Counted from the stretch's first letter, positions 17,330-26,839 are shown. The stretch is 47,553 bases of DNA from Sphingomicrobium sp. (GCA_030447545.1 JAUJOV010000009.1:19707-67259), one strand, 5' to 3'. Program-made: numbers and translations. Notes: generated by a model not told the origin, from the letters alone.

Positions 17330-19210
17330 ATGAAATTTGCCGCTTCCGTCTCGCTTCTCGCGCTCGCGCTTGGCGCCTGCGCGACCAATGCCACTGCACC
17401 CGTCGACACCGCTGCTGCGATGCCGCCCGCAACGGCCGTTGTCGCCGACCCTGCCGCAGCGCCCGTTGCTGCAGCGACGGCAGCCGAGGCCGACGCATTC
17501 GTGGCGCGGGCGGAAAAGGAGCTCGCCGACCTCAGCCTCTACGTGAACAGGGCCGCCTGGACCAACGCGACGTACATCACCGAAGACACCGACTGGCTCG
17601 CCGCCAAGGCGGGCGCCGAGTACACCGAGACGCAGGTCCGGCTCGCCACCGAGGCGGCGCGGTTCGACAATGTGCCGGGGATCTCGTTCGACACTCGCCG
17701 CAAGCTCGACATTCTCAAGCAGAGCATCGTCGCCCCGGCAGCCAACGTGCCCGGCGCGGCCGACGAGCTTTCGACCCTGCTGACGGGCCTTCAGAGCCAG
17801 TATGGCAAGGGCCGGGGAACCTACCAGGGCAAGGTGCTTCCGGGCGTCGAGATCGAGGCGCTGATGGGCACCGTGCGCAATCCCGAGCATCTCAAGGAGA
17901 TGTGGGTCAGCTGGCATCAGAACGTCGGCCGGCCGATGCGGCAGGATTATTCGCGCTTCATCGAGCTGTCGAACGCCGGCGCACGCGAGCTCGGCTATGC
18001 CGACACCGGCGCGATGTGGCGCTCGGGCTACGACATGTCGCCCGACGAGTTCGCAGCGCTGACCGACCAGCTGTGGGGCCAGGTGAAGCCGCTCTACGAC
18101 CAGCTGCACTGCTACGTCCGGGCCGAGCTCAACGAGAAATATGGCAGCGCCGTCCAGGCGGCGACCGGGCCGATCCGGGCCGACCTTCTCGGCAACATGT
18201 GGGCTCAGGAATGGGGCGGGATCTACGACATCGTCGCTCCCCCTGGCGCCGGCGATATCGGTTACGACCTGACCGACCTGCTCGTTCGCGCCGATTACAC
18301 CCCCGAGAAGATCGTGAAGACCGGTGAGAGCTTTTTCTCCTCGCTGGCCTTTGCGCCGCTGCCCCAGACGTTCTGGGAGCGCTCGATGATCACCAAGCCG
18401 CGCGACCGGGAGGTCGTTTGCCACGCGTCGGCCTGGGACATCGACAATGAGGACGACATCCGCATCAAGATGTGCACGAAGGTGAACGCGGACGACTTCG
18501 TCACCGTCCACCACGAGCTGGGCCACAACTACTACCAGCGCGCGTACAAGGCCCAGCCGTTCCTCTACAAGGACAGCGCGAACGACGGCTTCCACGAGGC
18601 GATCGGCGACATGATCGCTCTGTCCGTCACGCCCGAATATCTGACGCAGATCGACCTGCTGTCGAAATCGCGCGTGCCGCCTGCCTCGAAGGACATCGGC
18701 CTTCTGCTGCGGCAGGCGATGGACAAGATCGCCTTCCTGCCGTTCGGACTGCTGGTGGACAGGTGGCGCTGGGGCGTCTTCTCGGGCGAGATCGCACCCG
18801 CCAATTACAACCAGGCGTGGTCCGACCTCAGGCAGCGTTACCAGGGCATCCTTCCTCCCGTCCCGCGGACGGAGGCCGACTTCGACCCTGGGGCCAAGTT
18901 CCACATCCCCGGGAACACGCCCTATACCCGCTACTTCCTGGCGCGGATCCTCCAGTTCCAGTTCTACGAAGCGGCGTGCCGCCAGGCGGGCTGGACGGGC
19001 CCGCTGCACCGCTGCAGCTTCTACGGCAACGCGGAGGTCGGGCGGAGGCTGAACGCCATGCTGGAAATGGGCCGTTCGCGCCCGTGGCCCGAAGCGCTCC
19101 AGGCGTTCACCGGAACGCGCGAGATGTCGGCCAAGCCGATGCTCGAATATTTCGCCCCGCTGCAGACCTGGCTGCAGCAGCAGAACCAGGGCAAGCAGTG
19201 CGGGTGGTAG
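17330..19210 (+). CDS. M2-family zinc dipeptidase (peptidyl-dipeptidase A/ACE-like) lipoprotein
   Basis: Zinc dicarboxypeptidase of the angiotensin-converting-enzyme family (M2), 626 residues. The zinc motif is HELGHNYYQ with histidines 395 and 399; the third ligand is in NDGFHEAIGDMIAL. The ATG at 17330 gives MKFAASVSLLALALGAC, a lipoprotein signal peptide whose lipobox ends in LGAC, so the protein is probably tethered to an envelope membrane. A Ala/Pro/Val-rich linker follows. Bacterial relatives trim dipeptides from peptides in the periplasm. No frame break. The next gene (SIMPL) is 64 bases on, same strand. Confidence 0.93.
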   Translation: MKFAASVSLLALALGACATNATAPVDTAAAMPPATAVVADPAAAPVAAATAAEADAFVARAEKELADLSLYVNRAAWTNATYITEDTDWLAAKAGAEYTETQVRLATEAARFDNVPGISFDTRRKLDILKQSIVAPAANVPGAADELSTLLTGLQSQYGKGRGTYQGKVLPGVEIEALMGTVRNPEHLKEMWVSWHQNVGRPMRQDYSRFIELSNAGARELGYADTGAMWRSGYDMSPDEFAALTDQLWGQVKPLYDQLHCYVRAELNEKYGSAVQAATGPIRADLLGNMWAQEWGGIYDIVAPPGAGDIGYDLTDLLVRADYTPEKIVKTGESFFSSLAFAPLPQTFWERSMITKPRDREVVCHASAWDIDNEDDIRIKMCTKVNADDFVTVHHELGHNYYQRAYKAQPFLYKDSANDGFHEAIGDMIALSVTPEYLTQIDLLSKSRVPPASKDIGLLLRQAMDKIAFLPFGLLVDRWRWGVFSGEIAPANYNQAWSDLRQRYQGILPPVPRTEADFDPGAKFHIPGNTPYTRYFLARILQFQFYEAACRQAGWTGPLHRCSFYGNAEVGRRLNAMLEMGRSRPWPEALQAFTGTREMSAKPMLEYFAPLQTWLQQQNQGKQCGW

Positions 19211-19274
19211 CCGCAGCGCGCCGGCTTGCTCGTTGCATCCGAGCTGGGGCCTGTGCTGGCTTGTGAGGGCAGGG

Positions 19275-19997
19275 ATGAACAGACTGCTGCTGGTCATCGC
19301 CATGGCGTTGTGGGCGCTGCCCGCCTACGCGCAAAACGCGCCTCTCCTCCTTCAGCCAGGGGAAACTCTCCTGGAGGTCGAGGCAGTCGGCGTGCACCGC
19401 GGCAGACCGGACGTGATGACGATTACGGCTGGAGTGGTGACGACCGGGCCGACTGCGGGCGAAGCGCTGCGGCAGAATTCGCAATTGGCGAACAGGTTGG
19501 TCGAGACGATTCGTGCGCGCGGGATCGAAGCCAGGGATGTCAGGACGACAGAGCTCCGCGTGAGGCCCGTCTTCCAGCCTCGGGCTGGTGGGTTTGAGCA
19601 GGAAGGCGGCAGGATCATCGGTTACACAGCGACCAACAAGGTGGAATTGCGGCTACGCAACCTCAACCGCGCATCGGAGTTGCTGGACGCCTTTCTCCAG
19701 GCTGGCGCGAACAGCGTGGAAGGTCCTTCCTTCTCCCTGTCGGATGAGCGCCCTGCCGAGCTCGCTGCGAAGCGCGAAGCCGTCCGCCTGGCGCGTGAGG
19801 ATGCCGAAAATTATGCGCAGGCGCTCGGAATGCGTGTCGTTCGTGTGCTTCGCGTCAGCGATCGCGGCCGAGAACATCGTCCCAGCGACTACATCGTCGT
19901 GACCGGCGCAAGGGCGACACCGGGGCCACCCGTCCAGCCCGGAGAGCTGGAGACGAGCGCACGGGTGTGGGTCGACTTCGCGCTCGCGCGCCCGTAG
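19275..19997 (+). CDS. SIMPL (DUF541) domain periplasmic protein
   Basis: 240 residues with signal peptide MNRLLLVIAMALWALPAYAQ cut after AYA. The mature part has the SIMPL/DUF541 pattern: VEAVGVHRGRPDVMTI, then GPTAGEALRQNSQLANRLVETI, RDVRTTELRVRPVF, GYTATNKVELRLRN and the late AREDAENYAQALGMRVVRVL. The family (E. coli YggE relatives) is linked with oxidative-stress tolerance but has no known catalytic role. An AGGG precedes the ATG. It ends at a terminator. Confidence 0.85.
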   Translation: MNRLLLVIAMALWALPAYAQNAPLLLQPGETLLEVEAVGVHRGRPDVMTITAGVVTTGPTAGEALRQNSQLANRLVETIRARGIEARDVRTTELRVRPVFQPRAGGFEQEGGRIIGYTATNKVELRLRNLNRASELLDAFLQAGANSVEGPSFSLSDERPAELAAKREAVRLAREDAENYAQALGMRVVRVLRVSDRGREHRPSDYIVVTGARATPGPPVQPGELETSARVWVDFALARP

Positions 19998-20001
19998 CTC
20001 G

Positions 20002-20027
20002 AAAAAAGGGGCGCCGAACGGCGCCCC
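20002..20027. terminator. bidirectional rho-independent terminator
   Basis: Perfect 8-bp stem GGGGCGCC (20008-20015) / GGCGCCCC (20020-20027) with loop GAAC. Six A residues at 20002-20007 give a strong U-tail for the minus-strand gene at 20052-20552. On the plus side the stem is followed by TTGCGTTT, a weaker tail for the SIMPL gene. Confidence 0.85.
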
Positions 20028-20051
20028 TTGCGTTTCAAACTGAGCGGCCGC

Positions 20052-20552
20052 CTAGATGGAGCCGCCGGCGCCCGTTCCCGTGGTGCCGCCATGCGCGCCG
20101 AGCGAGGCATTGCCGCCGCCCGTTTCGCTCAGGCCGCTCTTGCGCCCGCCGCGTCCGCGCGAGCCCGTGCCCGACGATGCGCTCCCGGACGATCCGCTGC
20201 CGGGTGATCCGCCGCTGCCGCTCGATTCAAACGAGCCGCTGCCGGTGGTGCCGGCGCCCGCGAACGAGCTCGTGCCGGTGCCCGCGTCGCTGCTCTGGAA
20301 CTGCTCGCCCTCGCTCGAGCGCGCCGAATCGGCCCACTCGCCGATCTGATCGCTCAGCTGGCTGATCTGATCGCTGATCTGGTTGCGCCGGGACCACAGG
20401 AAGGCGCCGGCCGCCGCAGCAGCGCCCACGGCCGCAGCCATCGCAAGCGGCCGCTCCCGCGCCGTCTCGCGCCAGCCGAACAAGGCTTCGTCGGACCGGT
20501 CGCGGCTGCGGTTGCGGTTGCTGCTTCCACCACTGCGATTGTTCTTCGCCAT
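20052..20552 (-). CDS. Gly/Ser-rich membrane protein with Asn/Arg/Ser N-tail
   Basis: 166 residues, no enzyme family recognised. Order: a polar tail (MAKNNRSGGSSNRNRSRDRS), a membrane helix AMAAAVGAAAAAGAFLW (~43-59), a short amphipathic region with repeated ISDQ (NQISDQISQLSDQIGEW), then about 90 residues of Gly/Ser/Thr low-complexity sequence. The ATG at 20552 follows AGGAGGAG, which decides it over an upstream in-frame start. The N-terminal plan resembles the hemerythrin protein at 10055-10798. It could be a DUF883/YtxH-like surface or stress protein; that is a guess. Confidence 0.6.
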   Translation of the reverse strand: MAKNNRSGGSSNRNRSRDRSDEALFGWRETARERPLAMAAAVGAAAAAGAFLWSRRNQISDQISQLSDQIGEWADSARSSEGEQFQSSDAGTGTSSFAGAGTTGSGSFESSGSGGSPGSGSSGSASSGTGSRGRGGRKSGLSETGGGNASLGAHGGTTGTGAGGSI

Positions 20553-20672
20553 ATCGATTCTCCTCCTCATCTTGTGTTGCCGTTCAACGCGCCGGACCGG
20601 GGCACGTTTCGGCCCATCGGCAAGGGGAGGCGGGCAAGCGACCAGCGACGAAAGCGGCTGGCGAAGCTGGTG

Positions 20673-21152
20673 TCAAAGCTGCTCGAGCATGTGCTCCGCG
20701 CTCGACGCGCGATACTCGCCGGGCTGCTCGACATTCAATTGTTCGACCAGTCCGTCGGTGACGATCATCGAGTAGCGCCGGCTGCGCTTGCCCATCCCGA
20801 ACCTGCTCGAGTCCATGGCGAGGCCGAGCGCTTCGGCAAAGTCGCCATTGCCGTCGGCAATCATGGTAACCTCGGCCGATCCGTCGCGCTCGCCCCAGGC
20901 GGCCATGACGAACGCATCGTTGACCGCGGTGCAGGCGATCTCGTCCACGCCCTTGGCCTTAAGCTGTGCCGCCTTCTCGACGAAGGACGGCAAATGACGC
21001 ACCGAGCAGGTCGGCGTGAACGCGCCGGGCACCGCGAACAAGGCGACGCGCCTGCCCCGGAAAAAATCGGCGCTGCTGGTCTGCTGCGGCTCGTCGGCAG
21101 TGGCGATGGTCAAGGGCAGGTCCGGAATCCGGTCGCCGACGGAAATGGTCAT
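20673..21152 (-). CDS. peroxiredoxin (Prx5 type)
   Basis: 159-residue thiol peroxidase that reduces peroxides, probably with glutathione or glutaredoxin. The peroxidatic cysteine is Cys49 in PGAFTPTCS, the Prx5 signature. Other family landmarks are VGDRIPDLPL, GVDEIACTAVNDAFVMAAW and DSSRFGMGKRSRRYSMIV. The C-terminal SAEHMLEQL is typical. No resolving cysteine in an obvious Prx5 position except Cys in IACTAV. A single gene, divergent from yqgE with about 100 bases between. Confidence 0.92.
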   Translation of the reverse strand: MTISVGDRIPDLPLTIATADEPQQTSSADFFRGRRVALFAVPGAFTPTCSVRHLPSFVEKAAQLKAKGVDEIACTAVNDAFVMAAWGERDGSAEVTMIADGNGDFAEALGLAMDSSRFGMGKRSRRYSMIVTDGLVEQLNVEQPGEYRASSAEHMLEQL

Positions 21153-21253
21153 GAAAGCTCCTCCAGAACGGTTGCGGCGGATGCCCCCAATAAGGTGGTT
21201 GGCGCGCTCCTCAAGGGGTTGCCCGTGCAGCGGGCGGCAGCCATCATCGGCCC

Positions 21254-21826
21254 GTGGAGACTCCCAAATTCCTGTCCGGCAAGCTGCTGCTGGCGATGCC
21301 CGGAATGGCCGACCCGCGCTTCGAGCGGGCGGTGATCGCCTTGTGCGTCCACGACGAGAATGGCGCAGTCGGCATCGGCATCGGCCAGAAGCGCGCTGGC
21401 TTGAGATTCCGCGGGCTTCTCCAGCAGCTCGACATCGACCCCGGCAAGGCTCCCGATTGCGCGGTTCACCATGGCGGTCCGGTCGAGCCCGGCCGCGGCT
21501 TCGTGCTCCATTCGACCGACTGGGGCGGGCAGGAGTCGCTTCACGTCGCGGGCGAGAAAGGCGTGATCTTCGCGATGACCGGCACGATCGACGTGTTGAG
21601 GGCGATCGCCGACGGCCGCGGCCCCAGGCGCTGGATCGTCGCCCTCGGTTATGCCGGCTGGGGCGAAGGCCAGCTCGACGAGGAGATGACCCGCCACGGC
21701 TGGCTCACCGCCGAGGGCAGCGAGAAGATCCTGTTCGACACTCCGACCGACGAGCGCTGGGCGGCCGCGTTCCGCTCCGCCGGCATCGACCCGCGCCTGC
21801 TGGCGAGCGAAACCGGCGCGGCTTGA
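21254..21826 (+). CDS. YqgE/AlgH family protein
   Basis: 190 residues of the YqgE/AlgH (DUF179) family, cytosolic and of unproven function. Landmarks are FLSGKLLLAMPGMADPRFERAVI, the FVLHSTDWGG strand, GEKGVIFAMTGTIDVL and ALGYAGWGEGQLDEEM near residue 135. Start is GTG at 21254, fitting the family N-terminus. In alphaproteobacteria the gene commonly sits alone or near peroxiredoxin-type genes; here it stands just upstream of ahcY and its operator. Confidence 0.88.
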   Translation: METPKFLSGKLLLAMPGMADPRFERAVIALCVHDENGAVGIGIGQKRAGLRFRGLLQQLDIDPGKAPDCAVHHGGPVEPGRGFVLHSTDWGGQESLHVAGEKGVIFAMTGTIDVLRAIADGRGPRRWIVALGYAGWGEGQLDEEMTRHGWLTAEGSEKILFDTPTDERWAAAFRSAGIDPRLLASETGAA

Positions 21827-21832
21827 GGCATG

Positions 21833-21852
21833 ATATAAAGCTTTCTTTATAT
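21833..21852. promoter_or_regulatory. perfect palindrome upstream of ahcY, SahR-like operator
   Basis: ATATAAAG (21833-21840), spacer CTTT, CTTTATAT (21845-21852): a perfect 8+8 inverted repeat and an AT-rich island in high-GC DNA, 80 bases before the ahcY ATG. The ArsR-family repressor SahR, which senses S-adenosylhomocysteine, is known to control ahcY and methionine-cycle genes in many proteobacteria through such AT-rich palindromes. I recall the consensus only approximately, so the name is an inference from site form and gene context. Confidence 0.55.
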
Positions 21853-21868
21853 GTCCGGCTACGGTAGG

Positions 21869-21890
21869 GGCCTGCCGACTTTGGCGGGCC
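21869..21890 (+). promoter_or_regulatory. leader hairpin before ahcY
   Basis: GGCCTGCC (21869-21876) pairs with GGCGGGCC (21883-21890) through one G-U, loop GACTTT. It sits between the palindrome and the ribosome site in the 5' leader. It may stabilise or modulate the transcript; I see no SAM or SAH riboswitch consensus around it. Confidence 0.3.
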
Positions 21891-21931
21891 TTCGTGGCCT
21901 GACCTTTGCCTAATCTTTGGAGAATTCCGGC

Positions 21932-23344
21932 ATGGCGCCCCAGGCTGAATCGCGTTTCAACGACTTCGTGGTCAAGGACCTCGGCCTCGCCGATTTCGGG
22001 CGCAAGGAGATCGAGATCGCCGAGACCGAGATGCCGGGCCTGATGGCGCTGCGCGAGGAATATGGCGCCTCACAGCCCTTGAAGGGCGCCCGCATCACCG
22101 GCTCGCTCCATATGACGATCCAGACCGCGGTGCTGATCGAGACTTTGCTCCACCTCGGCGCCGAGGTCCGCTGGGCGTCGTGCAACATCTTCTCGACGCA
22201 GGACCATGCAGCCGCGGCGATCGCCGCCCGGCAGATCCCGGTGTTCGCAATCAAGGGCGAAACGCTCGATGAATATTGGGACTATGTCACTCGCATCTTC
22301 GACTGGGGCCGCGACACGACGGCCAACATGATCCTCGACGACGGCGGCGATGCGACCATGTTCGCTCTGTGGGGCTATCGCGCCGAGCAGGGCGAGGAGC
22401 TGTTCGCTCCGTCGAACGAGGAAGAAGAGATCTTCGTCGCGACGCTCCAGCGCTTCCTCAAGGAGCGGCCGGGCTACCTCACCAAGACCGTCGAGACCAT
22501 CAAGGGCGTGTCGGAAGAGACGACTACGGGCGTCCACCGGCTCTACGACCTTGCCAAGAAGGGCAAGCTCCCGTTCCCCGCGATCAACGTCAACGACAGC
22601 GTCACCAAGTCGAAGTTCGACAATCTCTACGGCTGCAAGGAGAGCCTGGTCGACGCAATCCGCCGCGCGACCGACGTGATGCTCGCGGGCAAGATCGCCT
22701 GCGTCGCCGGCTTCGGCGACGTCGGCAAGGGTTCGGCCGCTTCGCTCCGCAACGGCGGCGCGCGCGTGCTGGTGACCGAGGTGGACCCGATCTGTGCGCT
22801 CCAGGCGGCCATGGAAGGCTATGAGGTTGTGACGATGGAGGAGGCCGCCCCGCGCGCCGACATTTTCGTCACCGCCACCGGCAACATGGACGTGCTCACG
22901 GTCGATCACATGCGGGCGATGAAGAACATGGCCATCGTCTGCAACATTGGGCACTTCGACTCGGAGATACAGATCGGCGCGCTGCAGAACTTCAAGTGGA
23001 CCGAGATCAAGCCTCAGGTCGACGAGGTCGAGTTTCCGGACGGCAAGAAGATCATCGTGCTGGCGAAGGGGCGGCTCGTGAACCTCGGCTGCGCGACCGG
23101 CCACCCGAGCTTCGTCATGAGCTCGTCCTTCACCAATCAGGTGCTCGCACAGATCGAGCTGTGGGCCGGCTCCGAAAAGTACAAGAACGACGTCTACGTT
23201 CTGCCCAAGCACCTCGACGAAAAGGTCGCCGCGCTCCACCTCGACAAGCTCGGAGTGAAGCTGAGCAAGCTCAGCGACAAGCAGGCCGCCTATATCGGCG
23301 TGTCGGCGGAGGGGCCGTTCAAGCCCGAGCATTACCGCTACTAG
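21932..23344 (+). CDS. ahcY: adenosylhomocysteinase
   Basis: Hydrolyses S-adenosylhomocysteine to adenosine and homocysteine, keeping methylation going; NAD-dependent. 470 residues, normal for the bacterial type. Substrate domain: [20 protein letters not shown] and [15 protein letters not shown], then DDGGDATM and [12 protein letters not shown]. The NAD-binding turn is [12 protein letters not shown]. The C-terminus ends in the typical KPEHYRY. Start is ATG 21932 with TTTGGAGA upstream; an in-frame TTG at 21917 lies on that ribosome site and is rejected. Probably controlled by the palindrome at 21833-21852. Confidence 0.96.
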   Translation: MAPQAESRFNDFVVKDLGLADFGRKEIEIAETEMPGLMALREEYGASQPLKGARITGSLHMTIQTAVLIETLLHLGAEVRWASCNIFSTQDHAAAAIAARQIPVFAIKGETLDEYWDYVTRIFDWGRDTTANMILDDGGDATMFALWGYRAEQGEELFAPSNEEEEIFVATLQRFLKERPGYLTKTVETIKGVSEETTTGVHRLYDLAKKGKLPFPAINVNDSVTKSKFDNLYGCKESLVDAIRRATDVMLAGKIACVAGFGDVGKGSAASLRNGGARVLVTEVDPICALQAAMEGYEVVTMEEAAPRADIFVTATGNMDVLTVDHMRAMKNMAIVCNIGHFDSEIQIGALQNFKWTEIKPQVDEVEFPDGKKIIVLAKGRLVNLGCATGHPSFVMSSSFTNQVLAQIELWAGSEKYKNDVYVLPKHLDEKVAALHLDKLGVKLSKLSDKQAAYIGVSAEGPFKPEHYRY

Positions 23345-23375
23345 CCTGCGGGTCCCCCTCGGCGCCAATCCCCAC

Positions 23376-23402
23376 CGTTCGGGTGCCCGTGGCGCCCGAA
23401 CG
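23376..23402 (+). terminator. weak terminator-like hairpin after ahcY
   Basis: CGTTCGGG (23376-23383) pairs perfectly with CCCGAACG (23395-23402). No T-run follows, so it is either a weak terminator or a 3' stabilising hairpin. The remaining ~160 bases up to the TonB receptor contain no gene. Confidence 0.35.
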
Positions 23403-23562
23403 ATCTGAGCACGCGCCCCCGCTGCCACCCTGGATAAATGTTGCACTAAAGTGACACGCGCAAACCTTCTGCCGTTGTCCTTAACCGAAGCTGTTTGCAC
23501 GGCGGTCAAGTTCTGCAATGTGCGGGCCATCCCCTTCTACTTCCTCGCAAAAAGGCCCCCCG

Positions 23563-26500
23563 ATGAGACTGTCCACATTTGCGGCGCTTACCAGTGTTTC
23601 CATTGCGGCACTCGTCCTTGGGGCCGCTCCCGCCACGGCCCAGGTCGCGCAGGATGAGCCGCCCGCTCCCTCCGGTGCCGCGGGCGACGCACCCAACCCC
23701 GAATGTTTGAATCTCCCGGAAGGCGATGCGCGGGACCGCTGCATCTCCGGCGAAGTCGAGCTCGAATCGGGCCAGGCGATCGGGGACGATGAGGAAATCG
23801 TCGTCACCGGTTCGCGTATCCGCAATCCCAACGTGTCCTCGCCCGTGCCGATCACTTCGGTCAGCGCCGAGGAATTGACCGACCAGGGCGACGTCAACGT
23901 CGGCGATGCGCTCAACGATCTGCCATCGCTCCGCTCGACCTTCAGCCAGGCGAACTCGACCCGCTTCATCGGGACCGCCGGCGTTAACCTGCTCGACCTG
24001 CGCGGCCTCGGCACCGAGCGCACGCTCGTTCTCGTCAACGGCCGCCGCCACGTGACCTACAACCCGGGCACGTTCCAGGTCGACGTCAACACCATTCCGA
24101 CCGACCTCATCGAGCGCGTCGACATCGTCACCGGCGGCAGTTCGGCCGTCTATGGCTCGGACGCGGTTGCCGGTGTCGTCAACTTCATCCTGAAGCGCGA
24201 CTTCGACGGCATTCGCCTGCGCGGCCAGGGCGGCACCTCGTCGCGCGGCGATCGCGGCATTCAGTTCATCACTTTGACCGCCGGTGAGAATCTGTTCGAC
24301 GATCGCGCCAACGTCGCGATCAACCTCGAATATGTGAACGCCGAGCCGCTCTTTGTCCGTCAGCGGCCGGGGCTGACCGGCGCCTTTGATGGCCGCTGCC
24401 AGTTCAACCTCGCCGAGCCCACCGCCGGGGAGCCGCCCGAGGGCGACGGTGTGCCCGACAAACAGTTCTTCTGCGGTGTCCGCAACCTGACGATCTCGAC
24501 GGGTGGTACCGCTGGTGGGCGTGGTGTCGGTGTGTTCGGTCCCACGAGCCCATTTTTTGCGTTCTCCTGCACGAACCCGAACCTGGCTCCGGCGCTTGCG
24601 TCGCGCTGCCTGAACCCCGGGACGCCGCAGGGCCAGCCGGCGATCGTGGCTTTCCAGCCGGACGGGACGGCCTGTCGCGTCACTCCCTCATTGGACTTCC
24701 GCCCGTTCGGTTCAGGCAATTTCATCCAGGCCCCGAACGATCCGTGCCAGGGGGGGACGACCCTGCGCGAGACTGGACAGCTGGCGCCAGGCCTCGACCG
24801 GTACACTGCGAACCTGCTGGCCCATTATGAGGTCAGCGACGCGTTGCGTCCGTTCGTCGAGGCGAAATTCGCTCGCGTCGACGCGCTTCAGGAAGGCCAG
24901 CCGAGCTTCTTCCAGGGCAGCTTCGCCGGGTTTTTCGGCGGCGGTCGGGGTGTTCAATGCGACAATCCCTTCCTCACTCCGCAGAACATCGCGGTCCTTC
25001 AGACGGTCGGCCGCTGCCTCGGCGGGCCGACCTCGCCCGAGACCATTTTCCTGTCCCGGTTCAACGTCGATTTCGGCGGCCGCCAGCAGGAAATCCGGCG
25101 CGATACCTATCGCGTGGTCGGAGGCCTCACCGGCGACTTCAACGACGACTGGAACTACGAAGTCTCGTTGAACTACGGCCGTTCAAGCTCGGATACCAAG
25201 GCTCGCAACAACCTCGTCATCAACGACATCGGTCCGGATGGCGAACTCCTCGAGGGTCCGTTCCTGAGAGCCGTGGACGCGGTCCGCGCACCGAACGGTC
25301 AGATCGTCTGCCGGGTCAATGCCGATGCGGACCCGACGAACAACGATCCGAACTGCGTGCCGGTCAACCTGTTCGGCAATCAAAGGCCAAGCCAGGCTGC
25401 GCTCGACAACTTCAACACGACATCCCTGCTCGAAGGCAAGGCCTCGCAGTTCGATGCGCTCGCCTTTGTGAGCGGTGATGCATCGCAGCTGTTCGAGTTC
25501 CAGGGCGGAGCTCCCAGTTTCGTGATCGGCGGCGAGTATCGCACGGAAAAGGCTCATGAAGAGGCTGACCCGCTCTCGGCGGCCGGCGCGACCTTCTTCA
25601 ACGCCTTTCCCGAGTTCGACCCGCCCAAGCTGAAGGTTCGTGAATTCTTCGGAGAAATTCAGCTGCCGATCTTCCGCGACGTGCCGTTTGCCCGTGAGCT
25701 GACGCTCACCGGTGCGGCCCGCCATTCGGACTATAATACGGCGGCGGACACGACCTTCGCGTGGAACGCCAATGCGACCTGGGCTCCGATTCGTGACCTT
25801 CGCTTGCGCGGCAACTACTCGAAGTCGGTGCGTGTCCCGACCTTGGGCGACCTGTTCCAGCCGGCGACCCAGAACTTCGCATTCGTGAGCGACCCTTGCG
25901 ACGTGCTGTTCATCGGCACCGGCAGCCCCAACCGGGCGGCGAACTGCGCGGCGCTCGGAGTTCCAGCAGGCTTCGTCAACACGGTTGCCCGCAGCCAGAC
26001 GATCGAGATCGTGTCGGGCGGCAACCCCAATCTTGAGGAGGAGACCGGAAAGGGTTTCACACTCGGCGGCGTTTTCACGCCTTCGTTCGTGCCGGGCCTC
26101 AGCCTCAGCGTCGACTTCTACAAGATCAGGGTCGAGAACATCATTGCGACCTTGAGCGCGCAGACGATCCTCAACCAGTGCGTCGACCTCCCGAACATCA
26201 ACAACCAGTTCTGCGCACTGATCTTCCCGCGCCAGCCGGACGGCCTGTTTGCTCAGCCCGCCCTGCTTTCGTCGGGCGTCAACTTCGCCAGACAGGTCGC
26301 GAGCGGCATCGACATCGATGCCACCTACCGTCGCACTTTCGCGAACGGGCACCGGCTGCTCCTTCGCGGAATCGCAACGCGCGTTCTCAAGCGGGACAAT
26401 TTCATCAGCCCTACGGACCCCGACTTCGCCGACCGGCAGCTTAGCGAGCTTGGCGACCCCAAGTGGGCAGCCAACGCGACGATTGGCTACGGCTTCGGCA

Positions 26501-26817
26501 ATTTCGACATGCGCTACAACCTCAACTACATCGGCAAGCAGACGATCGGGGCGTTTGAGAACTACTTCAGCGTCCAGGGCCGGCCGCCGCAGAACGAGGA
26601 CTTCACCGAGGAGGTGTTTTACCCGGACGTGCTATACCACGCGATCCGCTTCAGCCTGAACGTGCCGCAGGGCGGCCGCGACCGGATGACCTTCTACATC
26701 GGGGCGGATAACATCTTCGATACCGAGCCGCCGCTGGGGCTGCTGGGCACCGGGGGTGGAGATCCGTTCGACGCGATTGGCCGCTACTTCTACGCCGGCG
26801 CGACGATCGACTTCTGA
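23563..26817 (+). CDS. TonB-dependent outer-membrane receptor
   Basis: 1084-residue outer-membrane transporter using energy from TonB/ExbBD. Signal peptide through residue ~26 (ALVLGAAPATAQ). A short acidic/Pro-rich stretch and two cysteines precede the TonB-box-like EEIVVTGSRI. The plug domain contains VPITSVSAEELTDQGDVNVG, LVLVNGRRHVTY and the SSAVYGSDAVAGVVNFI signature. The barrel ends in YFYAGATIDF with a terminal Phe, as outer-membrane insertion requires. A large loop around residues 265-420 carries several cysteines. It belongs to the big sphingomonad 'TonB receptor with LVNGRR plug' type; the substrate is unknown. Monocistronic, with its own terminator. Confidence 0.93.
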   Translation: MRLSTFAALTSVSIAALVLGAAPATAQVAQDEPPAPSGAAGDAPNPECLNLPEGDARDRCISGEVELESGQAIGDDEEIVVTGSRIRNPNVSSPVPITSVSAEELTDQGDVNVGDALNDLPSLRSTFSQANSTRFIGTAGVNLLDLRGLGTERTLVLVNGRRHVTYNPGTFQVDVNTIPTDLIERVDIVTGGSSAVYGSDAVAGVVNFILKRDFDGIRLRGQGGTSSRGDRGIQFITLTAGENLFDDRANVAINLEYVNAEPLFVRQRPGLTGAFDGRCQFNLAEPTAGEPPEGDGVPDKQFFCGVRNLTISTGGTAGGRGVGVFGPTSPFFAFSCTNPNLAPALASRCLNPGTPQGQPAIVAFQPDGTACRVTPSLDFRPFGSGNFIQAPNDPCQGGTTLRETGQLAPGLDRYTANLLAHYEVSDALRPFVEAKFARVDALQEGQPSFFQGSFAGFFGGGRGVQCDNPFLTPQNIAVLQTVGRCLGGPTSPETIFLSRFNVDFGGRQQEIRRDTYRVVGGLTGDFNDDWNYEVSLNYGRSSSDTKARNNLVINDIGPDGELLEGPFLRAVDAVRAPNGQIVCRVNADADPTNNDPNCVPVNLFGNQRPSQAALDNFNTTSLLEGKASQFDALAFVSGDASQLFEFQGGAPSFVIGGEYRTEKAHEEADPLSAAGATFFNAFPEFDPPKLKVREFFGEIQLPIFRDVPFARELTLTGAARHSDYNTAADTTFAWNANATWAPIRDLRLRGNYSKSVRVPTLGDLFQPATQNFAFVSDPCDVLFIGTGSPNRAANCAALGVPAGFVNTVARSQTIEIVSGGNPNLEEETGKGFTLGGVFTPSFVPGLSLSVDFYKIRVENIIATLSAQTILNQCVDLPNINNQFCALIFPRQPDGLFAQPALLSSGVNFARQVASGIDIDATYRRTFANGHRLLLRGIATRVLKRDNFISPTDPDFADRQLSELGDPKWAANATIGYGFGNFDMRYNLNYIGKQTIGAFENYFSVQGRPPQNEDFTEEVFYPDVLYHAIRFSLNVPQGGRDRMTFYIGADNIFDTEPPLGLLGTGGGDPFDAIGRYFYAGATIDF

Positions 26818-26839
26818 TCCGACACGGTGACTGGAAACT

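Noticed and set aside
21833-21931. SAM or SAH riboswitch before ahcY
   Set aside because: Only a simple hairpin and a DNA palindrome are present; no riboswitch consensus or pseudoknot could be drawn.
21917-21931. TTG start for ahcY
   Set aside because: It lies on the ribosome-binding site of the ATG at 21932, which gives the family N-terminus.
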